A stretch of DNA of 64,000 nt, taken from assembly GCF_003255815.1 (NCBI RefSeq), contig NC_037689.1, positions 55,266,256 through 55,330,255 of the forward strand, written 5' to 3'. Below are positions 12,291 through 23,487 of the stretch, one piece after another. The notes under the pieces are model-generated. The model saw only the letters and a program-made list of their open reading frames with translations. It ran no database searches and was not told the DNA's origin. This DNA comes from Theropithecus gelada. Taxonomy: Eukaryota > Chordata > Mammalia > Primates > Cercopithecidae. Position 1 is the first letter of the stretch; each line of letters starts with the position of its first letter. Position numbers and translations under genes: made by a program.

Positions 12291-13672
12291 TGCCTATGAA
12301 ACTAACATTGGCATTCTTCACAGAACTAGAAAAAACTAATTTAGAATCCATATGGAACCAAAAATGAGAACAAAGAGCCAAGGCAATCCTAAACAAAAAG
12401 AAGAAACGTAGAAGCATCACACTAACTGACTTCAGAGTATACTACAGGGCTTTATTAACCGAAACAGCATGGTACTGGTACAAGAACAGATACATGGACC
12501 AATAGAACCGCATAGAGAACCCAGAAATAAGACCACATGCCAACAAAAATCTGACAACCTAGGCTATACCATTCAGGACACAGGCATGGGCAAAGATTTC
12601 AAAATGAAGATGCCAAAAGCAATTGCAACAAAAGCAAAAATTGGCAAATGGGATCAATTAAACTAAAAAGGTTTTGCACAGCAAAATAAACTATAAACAG
12701 AGCAAACAGAAAACCTACAGAATGGAAGAAAAATTTTGAAAACTATGCATCTGACATAGGTCTAATATAAAGTCTATTAGTAATGTAAACAAATCTGCAA
12801 GAAAAAAACGCCAAACATCTCTATAAAAAGTGGGCAAAGAACATAAACAGACACTTTTCAAAAGAAGACATACATGTGGCCAAGAAGCATGTGAAAGAAA
12901 GCTCAATATCACTGATCATTAAGGGAATGCAAATCAAAACCACAATGAGATACCATCTCACACCAGTCAGAATGATTATTATTACAAAGGCAAAAAATAT
13001 CTGGTGCTGGTGAGGTTTACACTGTTGTAAAGGTGTTTACACTGTTGGTGGGAGTATAAATTAGTTCAACTATTGTGGAAGGCAGTGTGGTGATTTCTCA
13101 AAGACCTAAAGTCAGAAATACCATTTGACCCAGTAATCCCATTACTGGGTATATACTCAAAAGAATATAAATCATTCTATTATAAAGACACATGTACTCA
13201 TATGTTTATTGCAGCACTATTCACGGTAGCAAAGACATGGAATCAACCTAAATGCCCAGAAATGATAGACTGGATAAAGAAAACGTAGTAGTTATACACC
13301 ATGGAATACTATGCAGCCATAAAACAGAATGGGATCATGTCCTTTGCAGGGACATGGATAGAGCTATAGGTCATTATTCTCAGCAAACTAACAGAGAAAC
13401 AGAAAATCAAATACTGCATGTTCTCACTTATAAGTGGGAGCTAAGTGATGAGAACACATGGCCACATAGAGGAGAACAACACACACTGGGCACATCAGAA
13501 GTTGGAGGTTAGGAGGGGGAAAGGACCAGGAAAAATAACTAATGGATACTAGGCTTAATACCTGGGTGATGAAATAAACTGTACAACACACCCCCATGAC
13601 ACACGTTTACCTATGTGACAAACCTGCACATCCTGCACGTGTATCCCTGAACTTAAAGTTAATAATAATAAT

Positions 13673-14117
13673 AATCTCCATTTATTAGTGGATATAATTG
13701 ATTAAAGTAATTACTACATTGGAGGGCACAATGACCAAAACTAAGTGGAACAATAATGTCAGGTAAGTTTGTAGTTAAAGAATGTAAGAGCTCCCAGCCT
13801 GAAATTGTCATAGAAGAACAATCAACACTGGACCAGTTTTAGGACCTAGAAAGACTAATGCTAGCCTCAACATGCTTAGTGGTAGATCCAGAAAGGGGAA
13901 ACATATGATGGCCTCTAAAGGAAAAAAAATAATAAGCAGAAGGACAGGGTGAATACAAGCAAAACAAAAGTTTTGCCTCTGGTATTCTGACATACCATCT
14001 GATGGAGCATAGCAGTTGACAATAAACAGACAACATGAAATAAGAAGCATGTTACTTTTTGTGCTCCAGTCAATTAAGGTAGAATGTGATATAGCAAATG
14101 GCAAAGCTCATATATAA
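13673..14117. other. Unique sequence
   Basis: No gene or repeat recognised. The antisense frames here (up to 98 codons) show no domain I know. Confidence 0.5.
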
Positions 14118-14323
14118 GAAACTGAATCTCCACATCCTCTCCAGCACCTGTTGTTTCCTGACTTTTTAATGATCACCATTCTAACTGGTGTGAGATGGTA
14201 TCTCATTGTGGTTTTGATTTGCATTTCTCTGATGGCCAGTGATGATGAGCATTTTTTCATGTGTCTGTTGGCGGTATGAATGTCTTCTTTTGAGAAATGT
14301 CTGTTCATATCCTTTGCCCACTT

Positions 14324-14704
14324 NNNNNNNNNNNNNNNNNNNNNNNNNNNNNNNNNNNNNNNNNNNNNNNNNNNNNNNNNNNNNNNNNNNNNNNNNNNNN
14401 NNNNNNNNNNNNNNNNNNNNNNNNNNNNNNNNNNNNNNNNNNNNNNNNNNNNNNNNNNNNNNNNNNNNNNNNNNNNNNNNNNNNNNNNNNNNNNNNNNNN
14501 NNNNNNNNNNNNNNNNNNNNNNNNNNNNNNNNNNNNNNNNNNNNNNNNNNNNNNNNNNNNNNNNNNNNNNNNNNNNNNNNNNNNNNNNNNNNNNNNNNNN
14601 NNNNNNNNNNNNNNNNNNNNNNNNNNNNNNNNNNNNNNNNNNNNNNNNNNNNNNNNNNNNNNNNNNNNNNNNNNNNNNNNNNNNNNNNNNNNNNNNNNNN
14701 NNNN
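14324..14704. other. Assembly gap (381 N)
   Basis: A run of N lying entirely inside the 5'-inverted L1. The flanks are opposite-orientation copies of the same L1 region, a common cause of assembly failure. The true length is unknown. Confidence 0.99.
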
Positions 14705-15160
14705 TCAGGAAACAACAGGTGCTGGAGAGGATGTGGAGAAATAGGAACACTTTTACACTGTTGGTGGGATTGTAAACTAGTTCAACCATTATGGAAAACA
14801 GTATGGCGATTCCTCAAGGATCTAGAACTAGATGTACCATATGACCCAGCCATCCCATTACTGGGGATATACCCAAAGGATTATAAATCATGCTGCTATA
14901 AAGACACATGCACACGTATGTTTATTGCGGCACTATTCACAATAGCAAAGACTTGGAATCAACCCAAATGTCCATCAGTGACAGATTGGATTAAGAAAAT
15001 GTGGCACATATACACCATGGAATACTATGCAGCCATAAAAAAGGATGAGTTTGTGTCCTTTGTAGGGACATGGATGCAGCTGGAAACCATCATTCTTAGC
15101 AAACTGTCACAAGAACAGAAAACCAAACACCGCATGTTCTCACTCATAGGTGGGAACTGA
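14705..15160 (+). pseudogene. L1 ORF2 C-terminal fragment (young copy)
   Basis: An open frame of about 150 codons from the gap to the stop at 15160. It includes the Cys-rich motif with spacing C-X3-C-X7-H-X4-C and the conserved C-terminal end. It differs from the 32776-ending copy by only a few residues. It has no start of its own and is an insertion fragment, not a gene. Confidence 0.9.
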
Positions 15161-15215
15161 ACAATGAGATCACTTGGACTCGGGAAGGGGAACATCACAT
15201 ACTGGGGCCTATCAT

Positions 15216-15237
15216 GGGGAGGGGGGAGGGGGGAGGG
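15216..15237 (+). other. G-rich tract in L1 3'UTR
   Basis: GGGGAGGGGGGAGGGGGGAGGG-type run with four G blocks, the known polypurine/G-quadruplex-prone element of primate L1 3'UTRs. Confidence 0.9.
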
Positions 15238-15464
15238 ATTGCACTGGGAGTTATACCTGATGTAAATGACGAGTTGATGGGTGCTGACGAGTTGATGGGT
15301 GCAGCACACCAACATGGCACAAGTATACATATGTAACAAACTTGCACATTATGCACATGTACCCTAGAACTTAAAGTATAATAATAATAAATAAATTTTT
15401 AAAAAATAAAAATAAAAAATAAATAAATGTGAATAAAACAAACAAACAAAAAGGAAACTGAATC

Positions 15465-16395
15465 GTTAGTGGGATGGGGCATGTGGGAATTCCAGATGCA
15501 AAGAGCATTCCCTTCTTCTCCAGTTCATAAATAAGATAAAAATAAAAGGTACAAGTAATAGAGAAAAGTTAGGTCTAAACCAAACTTTAGAAAAATCACA
15601 AGGGCTGTCATAAAGTTCAGTGACATTTGACAATATTCTACACAAATCTATAGTAATGGTTATTCTATAAATTTTACTTAAAATCAGAGGGTAAGCGATT
15701 AAGCAAATTTATTTCAGAGGAATGAATAAAATTGGCAAAGAAATAGACTGATAAAATGATTGCTTTATAGAAGTAACAAAAGATTAGGATCTAGAATCTT
15801 TGGTCCCTTGGTTTGTCACTTTTATTAACTAGTTGCGGAATTTAAGCATAGTTCCTCATGTATTAAACACATTTTGGGACTCAAAGGAATGCTTGTTTTC
15901 CATGACTCATTTTTTTGGGGAGAATTTTACAAAATTGTCATGAGAAGGAACTTTGAGATGGATAAAATAGGCTATGCAGGTAGAAATTTAAAACAAATAT
16001 CGCATGTAAAGTTGACTTGAAAGTGAGGAAGGAGTCCTTGTGCTTTGTTGTCATTGGTTATAAATGGACCATTTCATGTGTTTCTTTACTTTCTTTGTGG
16101 CTACAGTATACTATTATAAAAGGCACAATTTTCTTTTTCACTTCAAAACTAATCCTCTAAGTGCCAAAATATAAAGTGTTAGTTATCTATTTTATTAATT
16201 CATAAATATCAACTGTTACAGAAGAATTAAAGAATGGGTATTCTGGTACTTAATTTGGACAAACCAGAAAGAATGTATTCAGAAGAAAGATGATCAGAGC
16301 CTTGATTAAAATGGTGATAATATACGTAAAGTTAAATAACATTAGTTTATACAACTAACACTGATGTAGCACCAAATATATGACAGGGACAATTA
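15465..16395. other. Unique AT-rich sequence
   Basis: No gene, RNA or clear repeat recognised. Confidence 0.5.
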
Positions 16396-16399
16396 CAAA

Positions 16400-16770
16400 T
16401 AAGACCCAAACCATGAGAATTCAAGTAGAAGAGATTTCAGACTGTATTTCCATGACAAAGAAGAAAGTCCTTAAAAAATTAAGGAGATGTAAAAATATTT
16501 TCAGATAAAAACAAAAGAATTTGTTGTTAGGAATCCTAACTTTAAATAATTACTGAAGGAATTTGTCTAAACAGCAAAAAATAAATAAATAAATAACAGA
16601 AAAACTCTCGAACTTCAGAAAGGAAGGAACACTGGAATGGGGAACAATAAAATCAGTATAATAGACTAGGATTCTTATTCAATTCTTAATTCATATTTTA
16701 TGGTTGAAACAAAAGTTATAAAACTACCTGAGGTGGTACATAATATGTGTAGGAAAAATACCTGACAATT
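16400..16770 (+). mobile_element. Ancient L1 (L1M) ORF1 end / inter-ORF fragment
   Basis: Decayed sense L1M with traces such as aatattttcagataaaaaca, ggaatttgtctaaacagc, and the inter-ORF-like ggtggtacataatatgtg. An AAAT microsatellite (16574-16595) lies within it. It is cut by the L1 RT fragment at 16771. Confidence 0.6.
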
Positions 16771-17346
16771 ATAAGAGCCGTATATGACAACCCCCCAGCT
16801 AACATCATACTGAACGGGCAAAAATGGGAAGCATACCCCTTGAAAACCAGCACAAATCAAGGATGGCCTCTCACCACTCCTATTCAAGGTAGTATTGGAA
16901 GTTCTGGCCAGGGCAGTCAGGCAAGAGAAAGAAAGAAAGAGCATCCAAATAGGAAAAGAGGAAGTGAAACTATCCCTGTTTGCAGATGACATGATCCTGT
17001 ATTTAGAAAGCCCCCGGTCTCAGCCCAAAAGTTTCTTAAGCTGATAAACAACTTCAGCAAAGTCTCAGGATACAAAATAAATGTGCAAAAGTCACGAACA
17101 TGACTATACATCAAAATTAGTCAAGCCGAGAGCCACATTAGGAAAGAACTCCCATTCAAAATTGCCACAAAAAAAAATAAAATACCTATGAATACAGCTA
17201 ACAAGGGAAGCGAAGGATCTCTACAAAGAGAACTACAAACCACTGCTCAAATAAATCAGAGATGACACAAACAGGAAAAAACTTCCCATGCTCATGAATG
17301 GGAAGAATCAATATGCTTAAAATGGCCATACTGCCCAAAGCAACTT
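16771..17346 (+). mobile_element. L1 ORF2 RT fragment, sense arm of fold-back
   Basis: Sense L1 from the RT palm to just past it. It includes a segment encoding SLFADDMILYLESP, which carries the FADD catalytic box, then kinvqks-like and ilpkat-like regions. Stops and frameshifts occur throughout. It ends abruptly at 17346, where antisense L1 begins with no spacer. It has neither a 5' end nor a poly(A) tail. Confidence 0.85.
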
Positions 17347-17700
17347 AGAGCCTCCTGCTTTCTACTTTTTGCTTGGGATTGTCTTGGCTATTTGGGGGGT
17401 CTTTTCTGGTTCCATATGAATTTTAAAACAGTTTTTTTCTAGTTCTGTAAAGAATGTCGTTGGTAGTTTTATAGGAATGCCATTGAATGTGTAAATTGCT
17501 TTGGGCAGTATGGTCATTTTAATGATATTGATTCTTCCTATCCATGAACATGGAATGTTGTTCTGTTTGTTTCATGTCTGATTTCCTTCAGAAGTGTTTT
17601 GTAATTCTCGTCGTAGAGACATTTCACATCTCTAGTTGGTTGTATTCCTAAACATTTTATTATGTTTGTGGCAATTTTGAAAAGAACTGCATTCCTGATT
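17347..17700 (-). mobile_element. L1 ORF2 fragment, antisense arm of fold-back
   Basis: Antisense L1 starting in the gcttgggattgtcttggc region and running toward the RT palm. It overlaps in L1 coordinates with the end of the preceding sense fragment. At 17700 it is interrupted by the poly(T) of another minus-strand L1. Confidence 0.82.
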
Positions 17701-18577
17701 TTTTTTTTTTAATTTAATTTTTAAATTCAGGGGTATATGTGCAGGTTTGTTACATAGGTAAACGTGTGTCATGGGGGTGTGTTGTACAGTTTATTTCATC
17801 ACCCAGGTATTAAGCCTAGTATCCATTAGTTATTTTTCCTGGTCCTCTCCTCCTAACCTCCAACTTCTGATATGCCCAGTGCATGTTGTTCTCCTCTATG
17901 TGACCATGTGTTCTCACTGCTTAGCTCCCACTTATAAGTGAGAACATACAGTATTTGATTTTCTGTTTCTGTGTTAGTTTGCTAAGAATAATGACCTATA
18001 GCTCTATCCATGTCCCTGCAAAGGACATGATCCCATTCTGTTTTATGGCTGCATAGTATTCCATGGTGTATAACTACCATGTTTTCTTTATCCAGTCTAT
18101 CATTTCTGGGCATTTAGGTTGATTCCGTGTCTTTGCTATTGTGAACAGTGCTGCAATAAACATATGAGTACATGTGTCTTTATAATAGAATGATTTATAC
18201 TCTTTTGAGTATATACCCAGTAATGGGATTACTGGGTCAAATGGTATTTCTGACTTTAGGTCTTTGAGGAATCGCACACTGCCTTCCACAATAGTTGAAC
18301 TAATTTACACTCCCACCAACAGTGTAAATGCTTTTCTTTTTATCTACAACCTTGCCAGCATCAGGTATTTTTTAACTTTCTAAGAATAGCCATTCTGACT
18401 GGTGTGAGATGGTATCTCATTGTGGTTTTGATTTGCATTCCTCTAATATTAGTGACGCTAAGCTTTTTTTCATATGCTTGCTGGTCGCATGTATGTCTTG
18501 TTTTGAGAATTGTGTCTTCATGTCCTTTGCCCATTTTTTAATGTTGTTTTTTTTTTCTTGTGTATTTGTTTAAGATA
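17701..18577 (-). mobile_element. L1PB-like 3' end, 5'-truncated, minus strand
   Basis: The element begins with the complement of an A tail (T12) and aaattcaggggtatatgtgc. It covers the 3'UTR and the ORF2 C-terminal region, and ends near cccattttttaatg. An open antisense frame (18074-18289) still encodes the WRFLKDL-to-IDWIKKTW region. It is closely related to 12880-13672 in this window. I see no clear target-site duplication. Confidence 0.86.
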
Positions 18578-20280
18578 TAAAGGGAGATTCTTGAGCCACA
18601 TATAATATTATTCCTAGATAATGATAGTCAGCGTTTACTAAAACATTCATCTTGAGATTAAGTGAAAACACTTATTATTTCAAACTTAAGAAATGATCCT
18701 AGTGTTGGAAATTCAAATTTCAGAAAATAGAAGTAATGGTGACCTCAAAGAAAGGAGAACATTTACCGATAGCCATAAATATTCTGCACTTAACAGTTAC
18801 CCAGAAGTTCATAAATATAATTCATAAATGATAAAAAATTGCTTTTGTCTTCAAATTACTGATAAAAATTATAGTCATTATAAACACAGCATATAATTTC
18901 GACTGAGAGGGAATTCCTTTTTGTGTATATTTTTAGCAGTTTACAGTAACTCCAATCCCTATAATTTCTGTTTTAGGTGCTAAATGAAATGATCAGATAA
19001 TCAAAATCATTTTTTACAACCCACAGCCATTAGTTTGTCATAACAGGGTTTACGATTGCATACTGGATCATTTACCTGCAGACAGTGTACTTTTTAGATT
19101 CATTGCTGCCTCTCTTTGTTCCTTTCCTGCTTCCTGTATTCTAAAGTGCTAATAATTCATGAAAGATAAGAGAGTATAATATCACAGGGAAATAAGTTAA
19201 TGCATAACATTTGCATTTTGTTCCAAATGTCCAAAGTGATAACCTATACATGGTTTCTGAAATTTAGCAGCTTCTTACAAATGAGACAGTTTAAATCTTT
19301 CTTCACAAATAAATAAATTTTCTTCCCCTTTTGGCTTTAAAATAATCACAAAGATAACACATTAAGAGAATAATCTAAAACAGGATGACCAAACCTAAAA
19401 CCAAATGTATGAAAGAAGGTTTGCATGAACCATCTCACTAAGTTAAAATAAAAACTAATTCAGATAATCACCTTTAATTTTGCCTTCTCAATGTGCTAAG
19501 CATATGAATTCGTAAGATTTCTCACCAATGTAATATTGTGGAGATTATTCCCTATTAAAAGTGTTGCTTCTGTGAAGCAGCCAATTTGTTTTACATATCT
19601 GATGTGTATGACAGATCAGAGATTTTTTTTTTCATTTTTTAAAGTCACAGTTGAGATACTCAACTGCAATGATTTTGCGGTAGAAAACATAAAATAAACA
19701 TTCCCTACTGTATTTTTGCAAAGATATAGGCACAGGGACAGCTCAATAACTTCCCACAGTTCAGCTACCCACAAGTGGAGATGGATCCACATGGTCATTG
19801 AGTAACATATTCCTTTGCCTATGCCAAGAATCGGCTGTTGAAACACAGCAACATAGAATGTTACCAAAAATGAGGGACCAACATCTTAGATCATTCCACC
19901 ACAAAAAGATAGAATCAGAGGATATTAGAAAAAGAAGAGACTGACCTTTCAGATCATCTTTTTCAACCCTCTCTATTTATGGATTAAAAACCTATTACCT
20001 ATAGAGAAAAAAAAAAGAGAGAGAGAGAGAGAGCCCACAATAGAAAAGTTAAAAATAGTGCTGAGACGAAACCTCTGAATGTCATTCCAGTGCACTTGAT
20101 CTTTTGGTAACTCCTAAAGGTCACAGTCCCTTATAGACTACTGGCTCCAGGTTTCTACACTGTCTTACTGCGTATGTTCCGAAATAGTTTCTGTGTAAAT
20201 AAACTTCCCTCAACTTGTGCAATTTTGAGTGTGCTGTCTGTTTTCTGTTATGATATGACGGATACATTAACTCCTAGTCA
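18578..20280. other. Unique AT-rich sequence
   Basis: No gene recognised. A possible old mammalian repeat lies near 19930-19990 (ttcagatcatctttttcaac) but is too weak to name. A (GA)n microsatellite is at 20011-20034. Confidence 0.5.
20011..20034. repeat. poly(A)/(GA)n microsatellite
   Basis: An A run followed by about nine GA units. Confidence 0.9.
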
Positions 20281-20284
20281 TCTT

Positions 20285-20440
20285 ACAAACATTCTGAGCT
20301 TCAGTTTTTCATCTGTAAAAGAGAGGTATAATGTAGATCTCACAGAGTTGAAATGAAAATGAAATGAGATCATATACATAAATCACTTAACAAAGTACCT
20401 GACACACAGTAAACTCCCAATTAATGTTAATTATCACTAG
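20285..20440 (+). repeat. MIR SINE
   Basis: The phrase cttcagtttttcatctgtaa, followed by an aatgagatcatatacat segment and gtacctgacacacagtaa, is the MIR 3' half in sense orientation. Confidence 0.8.
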
Positions 20441-20884
20441 TGGGTATACTATGTCTTACTCTTTCCTATAAATAGAGATGTGTAGAAAATTTTAATATTT
20501 CACATGTTTAAGGGAAAAAATGTTGTAGGAATATCAGTAGCTACTTGAGATAATTATTCTATTATGTATTTACAAATTCTAATTAATTGAAGATACATGG
20601 TCTAATTTTAATGTATCTTCTTATTCTACACTGAAACCTCTCCAAATAGAAACTGTGAATATTTTAATATCTCATAATTTTACTATTTTCTATCTGGTAT
20701 TATAAGACAATGACTTAGGATAAGAATCCATCTATCACATTAAAAATATTTTGGGAAAGAATAAAGTTTCTTAGGTAACAAAAGTTTTCAAAAATTGTTT
20801 ATCTTCAAGATAACAAATATCACCAACATGACCATTTATCACCATATCATAGATACATACACCGGAAATCAAAATATATTTTTT
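20441..20884. other. Unique AT-rich sequence
   Basis: Nothing recognised. Confidence 0.5.
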
Positions 20885-22763
20885 TTCTTTTTTAAATTTT
20901 ATTTCAATAGTTTTGGAGGAACAGGTGGTGTTTGGTTTCATGGAAAAGTTCTTTATTGGTGATTTCTGAGATTTTGGTGCACTCATCACCCGAGCAGTGC
21001 ACACTGTACCCAATGTGTAGTCTTTTATCCCTCACCCTTCTCCCACGCTTCCCCCCGCGTCACCAAAGTTCATTATATGATTCTGATGCCTTTGCGTTCT
21101 CATAGCTTAGCTCCCACTTAAAATTGAGAACATACGATGTTTGGTTTTTCATTCCTGAGCTACTTTACTTAGACTAATAGTCTCCAACTCCACCCAGCTT
21201 GCTGCAAATGACACTATTTCATTCCTTTTTATGGCTGAGTAGTATTCCAGGGTATATATACACCACATTTTCTTTATCCACTCATTGGTTGATGGACATT
21301 TAGGCTGGTTGCATATTTTTGCAATTGTGAATTGTCCTGCTATAAACACATGTGTGCAAGTATCTTTTTCATATAATTACTTCTTTTCCTCGGGGAAGAT
21401 ACCCAGCAGTGGGATTGCTGGATCAAACAGTAATTCTACTTTTAGTTCTTTAAGGAATTGCCATACTGTTTTCCTTAGTGGTTGTATTAGTTTACAATGC
21501 CACCTGCAGTGTAAAAGTGTTCCCTTTTCACCAACATCTGTTATTTTTTGATTTTCTAATTATGACCATTCTTGCAGAAGTAAGGTCATATCTCACTATA
21601 GTTTTGATTTGCATTTCCCTGATAATTGGTGGTGTTGAGCACTGTTTCATATATTTGTTGGACATTTGTATATCTTCTGAGAACTGTCTATTCATATTCT
21701 TAGCCCACTTTTTGATGAGATTTTTTTTTCTTGCTGATTTGAGTTCCTCACAGATTCTGGATATTAGTCCTTTGTCAGATGCATAGTTTGTGAATATTTT
21801 CTCCCACTATGTGGGCTGTCTGTTAACTCTGCTGAATATTTATTTTTGCTGTGCAGAAGCTTTTTAGTTTAATTAGGTTCCATTTATTTATTTTTGCTTT
21901 TGTTGTATTGGCTTTTGGGTTCTTGGACATGATCTTCCAGAAGTTGTAATTTTTTAAAATTTATGATATCTATTTCTGTGGAACATTTTTCTTCCATATC
22001 CTGTATTGTCCTTTTTAATTTTTTTAAGTTGGTTTTCACCTTGCTCCGGTATCTCCTTGAGTAGCTTAATAATCAACCTCCTGAATTTCAGAGATTTCTT
22101 CTTGGTTTAAATACATTGCTTGGGGGACTAGTGTGGTCTTTTGGGGATGTTATAGGTCCTTGTTTTATCATATTACAATAATTACTTTTCTGATTCCTTC
22201 TCATTTGGATTGACTGTTTCAGTGGAAAAGTCTGGAACTCTAGGGCTGCTGTTTAGATTCTTTTGTCCCACAGGGTGATCCCTTGATGTGGTGCACTCCC
22301 CATTCCCCTATGGATGGTACTTCCTGTGAGCCAGTCTGCAGTGATTGCTATTGCTCTTCTGGGTCTAGCCACCCACTGTGGCTACCAGGCTCTGGGCTAG
22401 TGCTGGGGAATGTCTGCAAAGAGTTCTGTAATGTGATTGATCTTCAGGTCTCCCAGCCATGCATACAAGTACTTGCTCTGGTGAAGATGGCAGGAGAGTG
22501 AAGCTGACTCTGTGATAATCCTTGGTTGTAGATAATGTTTAGTGTGCTGGCTTTCCCGAATGCTGGTTATGCTAGCAGTAAAGTCACATGGACAGACTCA
22601 GGACCACGAGTTAGCCTGAATGTTGCAGGTAGTAGAATGAGTTTTTGTTTTCTCCTTCCTTGGAGCAGGCTTGTTCTGCCATGAGTTGCTGTAATGTTCT
22701 GGGTTGGTTGGCCTCCACCCAGGAGGTGGTGCATTCACAAGAGCACCAGCTGCGATATTAAAA
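20885..22763 (-). mobile_element. Older L1 with large internal deletion, minus strand
   Basis: The left part (20885 to about 21933) is the complement of the 3'UTR and C-terminal ORF2. The right part (about 21934-22763) is the complement of ORF1 N-terminal and 5'UTR sequence (tggcctccacccaggaggtg near the right end). Most of ORF2, including the endonuclease and RT palm, and the rest of ORF1 are missing between them. In the sense direction the join falls after acaacttctgga (ORF1-like) and before catgtccaagaaccc (ORF2-like). The 5'UTR type suggests an L1MA/L1PB-age element. Confidence 0.78.
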
Positions 22764-23487
22764 GGGGAATATAAGCTTAAAATATCTTAAATAAATGCCA
22801 AATAAATGTTCTTTTGCACTGTTTAGAGGTTTAATGTAGACTATGTATATTTCTACCATATCTAGTTCTCTTAACGAGAATCTGATATCCATTTAAGGGA
22901 GCTCTTTTCTTTCAATGAAGGTTGATATGAATTTAGCAGACTTGGTTTACATTTTCTTCAACCTGAAACTTTAAATGATGATTTAGAATGTGTAAAGTTG
23001 TCCCATATTTTTAAAATAAACTTTCCAAATTGGATAGAAATTTAGGTCCAAAAAGAGCATAATGGTTCCTTTAGAGTGGACCACAGATAGAATACAAGTT
23101 GGAAATAACTTGCAGTTAGATGAGAGTATCATAAAAATAATATGATTGAATTAATTTAGCTTATATCAGCATCTCTGGCCGACCCTGCTTACAGGGTGCC
23201 CAGGGCTAAAATAAGAAGTGTTTATTTGCTGGGGTTTTGGCAGACATTCATGGCAGTGCTCATGTGGACCTTAAAGAGTACATTATTTTTATTTCCTTTC
23301 TCATTTTCTTAAGCAGTAGCTTTTGCTTTATGCCTAATTAGGAGATAATAACCAGATTCAGAATTTTTTTCTTAGTTTTTAATATATTTTGAACCTTGCA
23401 TAGGCCCCATAAACTAGTTATATACATTTAACTTTCAGTTTTAATTCCTTAGTCTTAAGAAAAACAGCAATGTATTTTAAAATATAC
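22764..23487. other. Unique AT-rich sequence
   Basis: Nothing recognised. Confidence 0.5.

Larger units (their letters stand above)
9958..13444 (+). pseudogene. L1 ORF2 pseudogene (endonuclease/RT), rearranged
   Basis: ORF2p nicks target DNA and reverse-transcribes L1 RNA. This copy starts with a doubled ATG (MMTG). The first 131 codons are open and include the endonuclease N-terminal motif LTLNVKGLN. Further in are recognisable RT fingers (RLLPSSFYEASIILIPKPGRD, 11844-11906) and a C-terminal region reaching the stop at 13444. An AluS sits in the endonuclease part. The region between the RT fingers and thumb, including the FADD catalytic box, has been replaced by antisense L1 DNA (about 12021-12290). 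It cannot encode a working protein. Confidence 0.82.
7190..13672 (+). mobile_element. Full-length older primate L1 (L1PB-like), decayed
   Basis: A LINE-1 with all parts in order: a long GC-richer 5'UTR starting gatccaagatggccaac (7190-8870), an ORF1 remnant (8871-9895), an ORF2 remnant (9958-13444), and a 3'UTR ending in aacttaaagtt plus AAT repeats at 13672. An AluS (10531-10810) and antisense L1 filler (about 12021-12290) interrupt ORF2. Many stops make it non-autonomous. The 5'UTR differs clearly from that of the young L1 at 26842, hence the L1PB-like call. No clear target-site duplication was found. Confidence 0.85.
14129..15453 (+). mobile_element. Young L1, 5'-inverted (twin-primed), with assembly gap
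   Basis: The left part (14129-14323) is antisense L1 from the ORF2 C-terminal region. The right part (14705-15453) is sense L1 running through the ORF2 stop, 3'UTR and an A-rich tail. Between them are 381 N. The 11-bp sequence gaaactgaatc at 14118-14128 recurs at 15454-15464, so both pieces and the gap belong to one insertion. The sense part is almost identical to 32319-33010 of the full-length L1 in this window and shares its 18-bp 3'UTR duplication. This is the expected outcome of twin priming during target-primed reverse transcription. Confidence 0.9.

Noticed and set aside
7190..13672. Target-site duplication for the L1PB-like element
   Set aside because: The flanks ttaggacaacactg and atctccatttatt do not match, and the preceding L1M does not resume after it. 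The insertion boundaries may have been altered later.
14181..15160. Long frames crossing the N run on both strands
   Set aside because: The apparent length comes from undetermined bases; only the flanking L1 parts are real.
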